In this document: positions 37,001 to 46,200 of the stretch, in pieces
Position numbering within the stretch: position 1 is the first letter of the stretch
How the letters are laid out: each line of letters starts with the position of its first letter
Assembly (NCBI GenBank): GCA_016717285.1
Contig: JADKFU010000005.1
Span: 1,410,501 to 1,474,500 of the forward strand
From: Chitinophagaceae bacterium
GTDB taxonomy: Bacteria; Bacteroidota; Bacteroidia; Chitinophagales; UBA10324
Reading direction: 5' to 3'
Length of the DNA stretch: 64,000 bases
Translations under genes and position numbers: made by a program
The notes under the pieces: generated by a model
Told to the model about the DNA's origin: nothing
Seen by the model: the letters and a program-made list of their open reading frames with translations, nothing else
The model's database searches: none

Positions 37001-37729
37001 ACCTGCGTCATCGACTAATAAAGTATCATGATAAGAAATTATCGGGTAGTGCTGATTGCCATTTGCTCCATTGTATTCAGCAATCCAAGATGCGCCATTC
37101 CATCTTCCAATACTCATGCTATCGAAATCAGCACTTACCATTAATTGATCATTGCGGATAGTGAAATCTATAGGATCATAATTTGTAAAGACAGACCAAT
37201 CACCCAAGCCTGCTGACGCGTTTTCCAATTTGTTCCCGTCCCAGGTAAAAATCGTCCTCTTATCAGTACCGGTGACTTCCTGATAAGAGGCAATAAACAA
37301 TTTGTTTTCAAAAGCAAAAAGTCTGACTACTTTAAAACCCGGCATAAATGGTATGGATGACCAGTGTGATCCATCCCAGGCAGCGAAGCTGCCAAAGCAA
37401 TTAGTTTTTCCAGCCATGTTAAATGATCCGGATACATACAATATCCCATTTAGAAAAGCCATCTGCTCTACAATGGCCTGGTAAGTACCATTAAATACAC
37501 CACCTCCGACAGGAGTCCAATTTGTTCCATTAAAACAAGCAATGCTATTCATCTCCTGGCCATCTGCAAATTTGAACATGCCACCTACATACAGCAGGTC
37601 ATTAGTAGAATCATAAGCAGAACAAATTACCCTACCGGGATTACCAATACCAATTCCAAGCGATTCCCAAGCTTGAGATTGTGCCTGGAATTGCATTAAT
37701 AAAAGAATAAGAACAGGTGCGAGTCGCAT
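34085..37729 (-). CDS. Giant secreted beta-propeller protein with T9SS type A tail
   Basis: This 1214-residue exported protein has a signal peptide (1-18, ending SQAQ). Residues of about 20-650 contain many irregular repeats of the type xxGGxFxxAxG...NxIAxWNGxxW, which suggest one or more beta-propellers (for example YVGGMFKFADGQEMNSIACFNG and YAGGDFRVAGEKMVNNIARWDG). A PKD-like domain follows (about 655-740; DFIFNDTTVCEGMSSVKI), then several Ig-like modules with pairs of Cys. The tail LTVYPNPTSGQFSILQ starts a T9SS type A sorting domain of about 75 residues. No enzyme motif is seen. It is probably a surface binding or adhesion protein. It is transcribed alone, and only an imperfect TATCTTTA box lies upstream. 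Confidence 0.82.
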   Translation of the reverse strand: MRLAPVLILLLMQFQAQSQAWESLGIGIGNPGRVICSAYDSTNDLLYVGGMFKFADGQEMNSIACFNGTNWTPVGGGVFNGTYQAIVEQMAFLNGILYVSGSFNMAGKTNCFGSFAAWDGSHWSSIPFMPGFKVVRLFAFENKLFIASYQEVTGTDKRTIFTWDGNKLENASAGLGDWSVFTNYDPIDFTIRNDQLMVSADFDSMSIGRWNGASWIAEYNGANGNQHYPIISYHDTLLVDDAGTLKFLKNHQLISLSIFGTPGGMFAIHHDTLFVAQSSGNIYRLNENGTWILTGDASGNYDSYVDEISHLQSCDMGLFVGGAMTTINGKYAIGLSKWNGAQWDSVSMFSSPDGEVSTLIYDSLNNWLYAGGDFRVAGEKMVNNIARWDGSSWHDLNDGVSSSVKSFALIDTTLYALMNYNSYNLGTYLGSLGKWNGISWSKCSDATFLQEQKIFSSEDTLYLCGGSGHVKLNAGNCIWPTVGNLFNEEVYDVTKFKGQLFAGGKGSMIENANFAIWNGSAWSVPAYLEGSIVSFTHFHDSLFISLYNSHFMKSGDGINWIELDSTHIGTLDYSVTSSISHNDQLIASLNNYKALLTLQDTGWVALQPYFDGTVNCVVSYDSFMVAGGSVYNFAGYTWPRKAMLDKPKADFIFNDTTVCEGMSSVKIINRTSSPVNFYKWSVDPVTASSTSDLSFFDPKIYFDSAGTYAVTLIVSNIFGKDTVTKTAHVSIQPKPNVYITGNHETCYGDSLELTVHGGESYFWGANTQNITSWFDSVIQIFPQYGYIFIATGYDNLGCSDTGQVKVYINDTAKFTLNPFLNPFICNGDSVMLTVQGNPISYKWLPSESLNVDTGAVALAFPSATTTYTVTSIDNASGCTYSLSKKVNVDFYGPLIISASDSLKCPGSYGILHIDGYSGSYAYQWLFNGTEITGANSSYYYALDTGLYSCIIHASLCTKNDTLNFFLHSVPLINMTIEPFSDYCQSEPNQPLPAATPPGGIYYVDSYFNYSNEVAISDLAVGTHVIKYILPADTFGCAQYITDTFEIIPGIEVTYDMPLDTICIYHPPFLLTGGIPEGGTYSGDGVASNIFYPYDANGGTTVVTYSYQDSTGCTGYAEDTIMVYFCIGIESVPNTDELTVYPNPTSGQFSILQKSNIPFAIGIYDLNGLLVYPKHFFNSREKDISIDCSYLSAGLYILSVESGKSKHFLKLSIMK

Positions 37730-37785
37730 CGTTATAGAAAATATTTATTTCTAAAGATATGGAATAAACAAAAACGATAATGATG

Positions 37786-38724
37786 TTAATCAATATGTGT
37801 TAACATATCCCTCGTCATTCCATCCAAATTAAACTCAGGTTTCCACCCCCAATCTTTTCTTGCCACTGAATCATCAATACTTTCAGGCCAACTCTCCGCA
37901 ATTTTCTGCCTGAAGTCAGGAGCATAATCAATTTTAAATTCAGGTCGTACTTTTTGAATGGAAGCAGTTTGCTCTTCCGGAGTGAATGAAATCGCTGAAA
38001 TATTATAAGAGGAGCGGACCTTTACTTTTTCTGCCGGTGCTTCCATGAGTTCAATGGTGCCGCGAATAGCATCGGGCATATACATCATTGGTAAGCGGGT
38101 TTTTTCTGCAAGAAAACAGGTATAATGATTATTTTTTTTCGCTTCAAAATAAATATCAATGGCATAATCTGTCGTGCCACCGCCGCCCGGTGTTTTATAG
38201 CTGATCAATCCCGGATAACGTACGCTTCTAACATCCAGATTTCTTTTCTGAAAAAAATAATCGCACCATCTTTCTCCGGCCTGCTTGCTGATGCCATAGA
38301 TGGTGTTGGGTTCCATCACTGTCCACTGAGGTGTATTTTGCCTTGGAGTAGTTGGACCAAAAACTGCGATCGTACTCGGCCAGAATAGTTTTTTCACACC
38401 TAAATCAACACAAGCATCAAGCACTTGTCTCAATCCTTTCATGTTAACACGCCAGGCCAGTTCAGGATTTTTTTCACCGGTAGCAGAAAGAATAGCTGCG
38501 AGGTGATAGATCTGCGTTACCTGGTGCGTTTTTACTGTTTCATATAATTTTGATTTGTTCAAAACATCTAATCGTAAAAACAAACCGGAGTCTTTCACTT
38601 CTGCACTTGGTTCTTTGAGATCTGCAGCGATCACATTTTTATAAATTTTTCGCAGTGCCATGGTCAGTTCGGAACCTATCTGACCGCAGGCACCGATCAC
38701 GAGTATTGTATCATCATTGTTCAT
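37786..38724 (-). CDS. NAD-dependent epimerase/dehydratase, L-threonine 3-dehydrogenase-like (SDR type)
   Basis: This is a cytoplasmic extended SDR of 312 residues. The NAD-binding motif GACGQIGSEL lies at the N-terminus, the catalytic Ser/Thr in WPSTIAVFGP, and the Tyr-x-x-x-Lys pair in YGISKQAGE. The PGLISYKTPGGGGTTDYAI segment and the spacing of motifs match the SDR-type L-threonine dehydrogenases, which oxidise threonine to 2-amino-3-ketobutyrate and are known from other Bacteroidota. The partner enzyme Kbl is not in the window, so another sugar-nucleotide or amino-acid substrate remains possible. The ATG at 38724 is chosen over a TTG eight codons upstream. A TTG-N17-TACATTTG promoter is present. 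Confidence 0.82.
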   Translation of the reverse strand: MNNDDTILVIGACGQIGSELTMALRKIYKNVIAADLKEPSAEVKDSGLFLRLDVLNKSKLYETVKTHQVTQIYHLAAILSATGEKNPELAWRVNMKGLRQVLDACVDLGVKKLFWPSTIAVFGPTTPRQNTPQWTVMEPNTIYGISKQAGERWCDYFFQKRNLDVRSVRYPGLISYKTPGGGGTTDYAIDIYFEAKKNNHYTCFLAEKTRLPMMYMPDAIRGTIELMEAPAEKVKVRSSYNISAISFTPEEQTASIQKVRPEFKIDYAPDFRQKIAESWPESIDDSVARKDWGWKPEFNLDGMTRDMLTHID

Positions 38725-38745
38725 AAGAAATGGTATGGTAGCGGG

Positions 38746-38773
38746 CAAATGTAAATATTTTGGCCATCAGCAA
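38746..38773 (-). promoter_or_regulatory. Promoter of the threonine-dehydrogenase-like gene
   Basis: Read on the minus strand, TTG (38773-38771), a 17-nt spacer and TACATTTG (38753-38746) fit the Bacteroidota promoter pattern. The predicted transcript start is about 15 nt before the ATG. Confidence 0.55.
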
Positions 38774-38830
38774 TAGTACTTCTCCTTAACAGTTTTTGGC
38801 TATTTTTACCCACTTCATTATTTCCATCCC

Positions 38831-41356
38831 ATGAAAGAGAAAAGAAAAGAAAAAGCAGAAGCTGAAAAAATCACAAGTGATAAAAAAGTTGTTGTTGCCA
38901 ATCAAAGTTCCGGTATCATTAAACTGGTGATTCCGCATGTTGTTGCCGTAATGGTTTTTGTGTTTGTAAACCTCTTGTTCTTTTCGCCTATGGTGTTAGA
39001 CAATAAGATGATTCAGCAGAGTGATATTATTCATTTCAAAGGTGTATCGAAGGAACTAACGGATTACTATCAGCAAAATGGCAAAACCACATTGTGGACC
39101 AATTCACAATTCGGTGGTATGCCAACCTTTCAAATGGGCGCAAAGTATGAAGGCAACCTTCTTCAATATATTGAAAAGGTAGCTGCACTTGGATTCCCGC
39201 ATCCTTCCCAGTTGTTGTTGTTTGCGTTTCTTGGTTTTTATATTTTACTGATTCTAATGGGAGTCAGTCCATGGTTAGCTATTGGTGGCGCATTGGCTTA
39301 TGGTTTGGGTTCTTATAATATGATTTTGCTGGAAGCGGGACACACTTCGAAGTTACATGCCATCGGCATTTTGCCATTAGGAGTTGCGGGTATTATGATG
39401 TTGCGCCAGGGCAGATTTTACTGGGGCGCCGTAGTAACGGCCGTTGCATTATCCCTGGAGATCTACGCCAATCATTTGCAGATTACGTATTACCTTATGA
39501 TGCTGATGTTAGTGTATGGCGTAGTGGAGTTAATCGCAGCCATTCGTAAAAAGGATTTCAGGAATTTATGGCTTGCAGGCGGACTTGCTGTTGTATGCGC
39601 TTTGTTCGCAGTGCTATCTAATCTTTCTATCCTTTGGTCAACCTATGAATATCTGCCATCTACCATTCGCGGCCCTTCAGAGTTAACAACTAACAAGGAA
39701 TCATCAGGAGGATTAGATAAAGATTATGCAATGGGATGGAGTTATGGAAAGATGGAATCATTTACGCTTTTGATTCCCGATTTCAGTGGCGGTTCATCTA
39801 ATTCAAAACTTGGAGCAGATTCAAAACTCGGAGAATTACTCAGGCAATACCAGGCTCCTCCTGCACAAGTTACCAGCTATCTTAACAATGCTCCAACTTA
39901 TTGGGGCGATCAGCCATTTACATCAGGTCCTGTATATGTTGGTGCAATCATTTGCCTTTTATTTTTATTGGGAATGCTGGTGGTGAAGGAGCAATGGAAA
40001 TGGTGGATTTTATCAGCTTCAATTCTTGCTTTATTGCTGGCCTGGGGAAAGAACTTCGAATGGTTTTCCGATTTGTTCTTCTATTATTTTCCGGGGTATA
40101 ATAAATTCCGTGTTGTATCAATGATCCTGGTGCTGATTGGATTTACATTTCCATTTATGGGATTCATGACACTTTCAAAAATGCTGAATGGTGAATTTGA
40201 TAAGGCTTTCTTTATTTCGAGATTGAAAATCAGCGTATATGTGACGGGAGGATTGTGTCTCTTGTTTGCCGTTGCGGGCCCCGCACTGTTTAATTTCAGC
40301 GGGACAAATGATGCACAATTGCAAAAGGAAGTGCTGAGTGCAATTATTGAAGATCGTAAATCATTGTTGCGTTCCGATTCCATCAGATCACTGGTTTTTA
40401 TTTTGTTGAGTGCCGGTTTGATCTGGGCTTATATGCAAGACCGGGTGAAGAGAAATGTGCTGACAGCGGGAATCGTGCTGCTCGTGTTTTTTGATTTGTT
40501 TACCGTTGGCAAACGTTACCTCGACAGTGGTGACTTCATTTCTAAAAATGAATACAATAGTTATTTTGCCCCGACAGAGGTCGATGACTTAATTCAAAAA
40601 GAAACCTCAAAGGATTTCAGGGTCTTTAACCTTGCCAGCGCGCCGACTTCAGATTCACGCACTTCTTATTTTCATAAATCATTAGGAGGATACAGTGCAG
40701 TGAAGCTGCGCAGATACCAGGAAATTATTGAAAACCAGTTGACTAAAAATGACACCACAAAGAAATCCGGATTTCCTTTTAACAAAGAAGTGGTGGACAT
40801 GCTGAATACAAAGTACATCGTTTTTAAATCGGGAGAAAAAGACCAGGTATTGCCCAATACCGCCGCACTTGATAATGCGTGGTTTGTGAATAAGGTAAAG
40901 ATGGTTGACAATGCCGATGAGGAAATGGCATCTTTGAATGATTTTAATCCTGCAGAGACTGTAATTGTTGACAAGAGATTTTCGAATCAATTAACAGGGT
41001 TTACACCTGCGTTTGATTCTACGGCGCAAATTAACTTAAAGACTTACGAACCGAATTTTCTCGTGTACAACTCCAATTCAAAAACTGATCAGGTGGCTGT
41101 GTTTTCTGAAATTTATTATCAACCCGGATGGGACGCATTTATAGATGGCAAACCTGTTGATCATTTTCGCTGCAATTATATTTTGAGAGGAATGAAAATT
41201 CCTTCAGGCCAACACACAATAGAATTTAAGTTTGAGCCCGCCTCTTATTATACCGGCGAAAAAATTGCAATGGCAGGATCAGGACTTATTTTGCTGTTTC
41301 TTTTCGGTTTGATTGGAAAAGAATTCATGAATAAAAGAAAAACGGGACAGGTTTAA
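38831..41356 (+). CDS. YfhO-family multi-pass membrane protein
   Basis: This 841-residue inner-membrane protein of the YfhO family starts with a charged cytoplasmic tail (about 30 residues, Lys/Glu-rich) and a first membrane helix (about 35-55). It contains about 12-14 membrane segments, with a periplasmic loop NKMIQQSDIIHFKGVSKE near the start and a large periplasmic C-terminal domain (about 570-810) that ends in one last helix. The end has the typical VFSEIYYQPGWDAFIDG segment. In Gram-positive bacteria YfhO acts in glycosylation of lipoteichoic acid; the equivalent role in Bacteroidota is not known. It stands alone between convergent and divergent neighbours. Confidence 0.85.
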   Translation: MKEKRKEKAEAEKITSDKKVVVANQSSGIIKLVIPHVVAVMVFVFVNLLFFSPMVLDNKMIQQSDIIHFKGVSKELTDYYQQNGKTTLWTNSQFGGMPTFQMGAKYEGNLLQYIEKVAALGFPHPSQLLLFAFLGFYILLILMGVSPWLAIGGALAYGLGSYNMILLEAGHTSKLHAIGILPLGVAGIMMLRQGRFYWGAVVTAVALSLEIYANHLQITYYLMMLMLVYGVVELIAAIRKKDFRNLWLAGGLAVVCALFAVLSNLSILWSTYEYLPSTIRGPSELTTNKESSGGLDKDYAMGWSYGKMESFTLLIPDFSGGSSNSKLGADSKLGELLRQYQAPPAQVTSYLNNAPTYWGDQPFTSGPVYVGAIICLLFLLGMLVVKEQWKWWILSASILALLLAWGKNFEWFSDLFFYYFPGYNKFRVVSMILVLIGFTFPFMGFMTLSKMLNGEFDKAFFISRLKISVYVTGGLCLLFAVAGPALFNFSGTNDAQLQKEVLSAIIEDRKSLLRSDSIRSLVFILLSAGLIWAYMQDRVKRNVLTAGIVLLVFFDLFTVGKRYLDSGDFISKNEYNSYFAPTEVDDLIQKETSKDFRVFNLASAPTSDSRTSYFHKSLGGYSAVKLRRYQEIIENQLTKNDTTKKSGFPFNKEVVDMLNTKYIVFKSGEKDQVLPNTAALDNAWFVNKVKMVDNADEEMASLNDFNPAETVIVDKRFSNQLTGFTPAFDSTAQINLKTYEPNFLVYNSNSKTDQVAVFSEIYYQPGWDAFIDGKPVDHFRCNYILRGMKIPSGQHTIEFKFEPASYYTGEKIAMAGSGLILLFLFGLIGKEFMNKRKTGQV

Positions 41357-41384
41357 TAAACTGGAAGTTCATTCAATAGAAAAA

Positions 41385-42071
41385 TTATTCACTGATTAAT
41401 CTTGCAATGAGGAACGCTGCTGCTGCTGCCAGCGCACCAATTCCTGCCGTACTCAATGCACCTTTCCAAACCGGTTGACCGGTAACACGCGCCTTAAAAT
41501 ATCCGAAGATGAGCAATGCCATAAGGGTAATGCCTGCTGAGATCGGCAATCCTTCCTCAGGATGTGACGTAATAAAATAGGCACTCAATGGAATAAATCC
41601 GCCGGCAACATAAGAAGCTGCAATATTGAAAGCGCTTTTGCTTGCACGATTGCTCTGGGGTTTTGTCAACCCGAGTTCGAACTTCATCATAAAATCAACC
41701 CATTTATCTTTTTTGTTTGCAAGTTCATCAGCCACAAGTGCCTGTGTAGATGCAGAAATCCCATATTCTGACAGCAGTTCCCTGATCTCTTGTTTCTCTC
41801 TTTCGGGAACAAGCTCCACCTCTTCATATTCACGTTGCAATTCGGATACGTAATGATCGGATTCTGTTTTGCCTGCTAAATATCCACCAAGCCCCATCGC
41901 GATTGATCCGGCAATAATTTCAGCAATGCCTGCTGTGATTACGATAGTATTGGAATCAACTGCTCCGCTCAAACCGGCAGCCAATGCAAAAGGAACGGTG
42001 AGTCCATCTGCCATGCCAATCACAATGTCTCTTACCACATCCGAACTTTCAAAATGTTTTTCTTCATGCAT
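41385..42071 (-). CDS. VIT1/CCC1-family metal transporter
   Basis: This 228-residue membrane protein of the VIT1/CCC1 family exports Fe2+ or Mn2+ from the cytoplasm in known members. The family block DIVIGMADGLTVPFALAAGLSGA forms the first helix, and GIAEIIAGSIAMGLGGYLAGKTE the second. A cytoplasmic loop rich in Glu (about 68-125) provides the metal-binding helix pair, and three further helices follow from about residue 145. All five expected segments are present, so it looks intact. It is convergent with yfhO (28 nt between the stops). Confidence 0.88.
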   Translation of the reverse strand: MHEEKHFESSDVVRDIVIGMADGLTVPFALAAGLSGAVDSNTIVITAGIAEIIAGSIAMGLGGYLAGKTESDHYVSELQREYEEVELVPEREKQEIRELLSEYGISASTQALVADELANKKDKWVDFMMKFELGLTKPQSNRASKSAFNIAASYVAGGFIPLSAYFITSHPEEGLPISAGITLMALLIFGYFKARVTGQPVWKGALSTAGIGALAAAAAFLIARLISE

Positions 42072-42189
42072 ATCGCCGGTATTGAATCCTCAAAAGAAGT
42101 GTTTTTTTTCTACTCCCGCGATCATGTTTTTAATTTCGTAGTTGCAACGCTTTTTTTCTTTATTTTTCACGAACTAAAATGCAATTCCA

Positions 42190-42666
42190 ATGAACTATCG
42201 TGCAAACAACGGACTTCGAAAGAGAATACGCTTCCTGTTGTGGCTTACTATTTTAGGATTGATTGGTAGTGGGTTGTCTGCTTTTCCATTGCAAACTGAA
42301 TTGAATTTCGTACTGCAGTTCAGGTCGCAATTGCCTGCAGATCTTGTTGCATGGTTTGACAAAGTAAATCTTGCCATCAGTGAAACAAGTGTAAATTATC
42401 CACTGGTATTATACGGCTATGACTGGTTGGGTTTCGCCCACGTGCTTATTGCGCTTGCATTTATTGGTCCGTTGATGGATCCTGTAAAAAATCAATGGGT
42501 AGTTATCTGGGGTATGATAGCATCAGCACTTACCATTGTTATGGCTTTGGTTGCCGAACCGTTTCGTGGAATTCCATTTTTCTGGTCGATGGTAGATGCA
42601 TCTATAGGAGCGGGCGCCTTTCTGATTTTATGGATTTGCAACAGGTGGATTAATCAACTGAAGTAG
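42190..42666 (+). CDS. Small four-helix membrane protein of unknown function
   Basis: This 158-residue protein has about four membrane segments (roughly 13-33, 75-95, 103-122 and 128-150). A helical loop of about 35 residues (LNFVLQFRSQLPADLVAWFDKVN) separates the first two. I do not recognise the family. It starts at an ATG, is divergent from the VIT1-like gene, and its stop codon lies inside a REP-like hairpin. Base and codon use look like the neighbours, so it is probably a real native gene. Confidence 0.75.
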   Translation: MNYRANNGLRKRIRFLLWLTILGLIGSGLSAFPLQTELNFVLQFRSQLPADLVAWFDKVNLAISETSVNYPLVLYGYDWLGFAHVLIALAFIGPLMDPVKNQWVVIWGMIASALTIVMALVAEPFRGIPFFWSMVDASIGAGAFLILWICNRWINQLK

Positions 42667-42689
42667 AGATGCCAACATGGCGTCTCTAC
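42663..42689. repeat. REP-like palindromic hairpin (GTAGAGAYGCC)
   Basis: GTAGAGATGCC (42663-42673), a 5-nt AACAT loop and GGCGTCTCTAC (42679-42689) form an 11-bp stem with one G-U pair on the RNA. No T-run follows, so it is a poor terminator. Sequences of the GTAGAGACG...CGTCTCTAC kind occur as dispersed repeats in Bacteroidota and cyanobacterial genomes (recalled knowledge). Confidence 0.6.
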
Positions 42690-42711
42690 GTTGGATTACC
42701 GCATCATAATT

Positions 42712-43152
42712 TCATACATCCTCTTCAAAATATTTCTTCTGTGTTCTGAATACGGTGCCATTGAATATCCCGATCAACTGATTGCTTTGATTGGTAACCA
42801 TAACCTGGTAAATGGCGGTTCTTCCTCCCAGATAAACCTCTTTAGCTTCAATGGTAAATTCATCATGCAACTGGCCGGCATTCGGATAAGAAATGGAAAC
42901 ATCCAAAGCAACAGCAATCCTGTTATGCGAATTGCTCGCATAAGCAAATGCCGTATCAGCAATACCAAACACGATACCTCCGTGCACGGTGCCCACACCG
43001 TTTAAGAATTCCTGCCTCACTTTCATTTTCATCAGGCAATAACCTGCAGAAATTTTTTCAATAGATGGATTCAGCCATTTACCATACGTATCCTGTTCCA
43101 GCATTTTGTTTACGACACGCGAAGCAAGCAATGGATCAGCAGGGTGCGACAT
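42712..43152 (-). CDS. PaaI-like hotdog-fold thioesterase
   Basis: This 146-residue acyl-CoA thioesterase of the hotdog superfamily carries the PaaI signature NGVGTVHGGIVFGIADTAFAYASN, including the conserved HGG and the catalytic Asp. It then has a central strand VALDVSISYPNAG. PaaI removes dead-end phenylacetyl-CoA derivatives. No paa catabolic genes are seen in the window, so the substrate stays open. It is a single gene with its own start. Confidence 0.88.
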   Translation of the reverse strand: MSHPADPLLASRVVNKMLEQDTYGKWLNPSIEKISAGYCLMKMKVRQEFLNGVGTVHGGIVFGIADTAFAYASNSHNRIAVALDVSISYPNAGQLHDEFTIEAKEVYLGGRTAIYQVMVTNQSNQLIGIFNGTVFRTQKKYFEEDV

Positions 43153-43248
43153 TTGTTGGTTGTATTTTATTTTGTTTACGGACTAAAAAGTATTTCAACC
43201 AAATTATGCAAGAAGCTGAAAAACAAAACATAAAAAACTGGTTGCCTG

Positions 43249-46200
43249 CTAACGGATAATCTCTATTTTTTTCACTACCGTTCGGTCATCACATTTCAAC
43301 CGGACAAAATAAATTCCCGCAGCTTCATTGTTAAAGTTAAAGGAAATGGGATTGTTATCTTTTGATACCTTTTCATAAACAACCTGGCCTAATAAATTTG
43401 CTACCTGGATAATCGATGTATTATTTCCTGCCGTATTGTATGAAACAGTGAAATTTCCATCATTGGGATTTGGGAAAACCTTGATATTGATTTGTTCATT
43501 CACAGCAATATCTTCCTTACAAGAAACACTTACGGAAGTGGCAGCAGATGATTTACTGCAAGAGGTGCTGTTCTTTACAGTTACCTTATAAGCACCAGGT
43601 TGCGTAACCTGATAAGTACTGTTTGTAGCCCCATTGATATTCGCTGTTCCTTTTTTCCATTGATAGGTGAGACCTGTTCCGGTATTGGCACTTAGTAGTA
43701 TAGATTGACCTTCACATATAGTTACCGCTTCTGACGGAGTGATGGCTGCTGCAGGTTTTGAAACAGAATTTACTGTCAAGGTATTGGAATTGACAGAACC
43801 AAAATCGTCTGTAACCTTACAAAAATAACTTCCATCGGTTGCAGCACTATAATTTATTTCCGTAGCGCCACTGATTAGATTCCCATTCTTAAACCATTGA
43901 TAAAAATTACCCGAAGGAAAAGCTGATAACATTATACTTCCGGGTTTACAAATGGTAAGCGGTCCGGATGCAATGATGGTATAATGAATTTGATTGGTCT
44001 TAACGGTGAAACTGCAGGTGGAAATTTTTCCATTCACATCAGTAGCTGTATAAGTTACAGTGCTGATTCCATTCGGAAAAATTGCCCCGGGAGCGTAGTT
44101 GCTGGTGAATGAAGCAATGCCGCAGTTGTCTGATGCAACTGGTGGTATCCACGTTGCACTGTGATTTCGGGAAATGATGTTTGCAGGACAACCTGTGATA
44201 ACCGGTGTTTGATTGTCAGTTACAGTTACTGTTTGAGCACATTGTTTTGCATTTGAGTTTACATCTATTGCCGACCAGGTAACAACTGTATTACCTACCG
44301 GAAAAGCCGAAGGTGCATTATTAGTGACATTGGCGATTCCGCAATTATCACTCACAGAAGGTGTGCCGAGCACTACACCACTGGCAGAACAAAGGCCTGT
44401 AGCTGCGTTTACATTAACGGTAGCCGGACAAGTAATTACAGGTAGCTGATTGTCGCTCACAATTACTGTCTGCACACATTGGTTCGTATTTCCGTTTACA
44501 TCCGTCACCGTCCAGGTAACTGCAGTATTTCCGACAGGAAAACTTGATGGAGCATTATTAGTAAAACCCGCGACTCCACAATTATCGCTTACTACTGGTG
44601 ATCCTAAACTTACACCATTGGCCGAACACTGACCAGGCGATGCATTTGCATTTACAGTTGCCGGACAGGTAATTGATGGTGGTTGATTGTCGATAACTGT
44701 TACATTAAAGTTACAGTTAACAGTATTACAAGCATTGGAAACGGTTGCAATCACATTCGTGATTCCTGTTTGAAATACAGTACCCGAATTTTTGGAGTAA
44801 ATGATGGAAGGTGTGGGAAATCCGGTAGCCGTAGCTGCATTATAAGTAACAACAGCACTGCATAAATTAAATGCGGTAAAGGAAGTAACAGGCGCCGGAC
44901 ACGATATAATAACCGGGGAAGTATTTATAGTGAAAGGTATGGAGGTACTAAGAATCTGGTTAGGGCTATTGCAAATAACGCGTAGTTTATAATTTGTGCT
45001 TCCGGTTAATGAGGAAGGAAGAGTTACCGCTATGCTTCCGGATAATGAGCCCGCTAATGTGCCAACCACAGTCGGTGAGTTAAATGTTCCGAATTCATCA
45101 GACAATTCTGCTGTGTACAAATTTCCTGTTGCAACATAATTGCTGGAGGCAAAAGTAATATTGAAAGAAGTACCGGCGCAAAAGGCGGAACCGGGAAGCG
45201 TGAGTGAATTACCCAGTTTGAATTTCCAAAGATCATTTTTAGAAATCGTTCCATCATCACCAAAGCCCAGCCAGCTTTCGGTATTGGTATTAAAAAAGAT
45301 AGCACTGTTTCTTGCATTACCCGGAAAGTCTGCTCTTCTGGTCCATATTGTTGATGCAGGATCATATTCCCAAACATCATTATCATTAAAACCGAGTGGA
45401 TCAAAACCACCACACAAGTATCCTTTGTTGTCAAATGAAATAACAGCTGCGCCTCTTCTGGCTCCATTGGGAAAATCGGCAAGTTGCAACCAGGAGTTTA
45501 AGGAAGGATCATATTCCCAAAGATCATCATAATAAACATCTGCATTATCAATACCGGCGCAGAGATATCCCTTTGAGCTTACTGAAAATCCACAGGCTTC
45601 CTGCCGTACGCCGCCAGGGAAAACTGCTTTCTGTATCCATTGATTGGTAAGCGGATCATATTCCCAGAAATCATTTTTTGAAGATCCGGTTGTTCCGGTC
45701 CCTACATATGCTTTAGCATTCACTACAAATGCAATTGCTTCCTGCCTGGCAGCACCACCAAAATTTGCTTTCTGTAACCATGTATTTGAGATCGGATCAT
45801 ATTCCCACAAGTCATTCAAATAGGTTCCGTTAAATCCGGTTGCCATGTATCCCTTTGAATTGATAGCAAAACCAACAGCTCCTGTTCTGCCGGCACCCGG
45901 ACAGGCCGCCTTCTGCGTCCATATGTTGTTGGAAGGATCGAATTCCCATAAATCATTGAGGTAAGTATTTCCATCGAATCCTGAGGCCATATATCCCTTG
46001 TTATTCATGGAAAAAGAAACGGCGCCTGTTCTTGCATATCCGCCGAATACCGCTTTTTGAACCCAGCTATTAGTTAGCTGATCGTATTCCCAGAAATCGT
46101 AGCGGGCAGTGAGGCCATCAAAGCCGGTACCGACATAAGCTTTCGTTCCAAATGAAAATCCAACAGCATTGTACCTTCCTGCACCTCCGAAATTTGCTTT

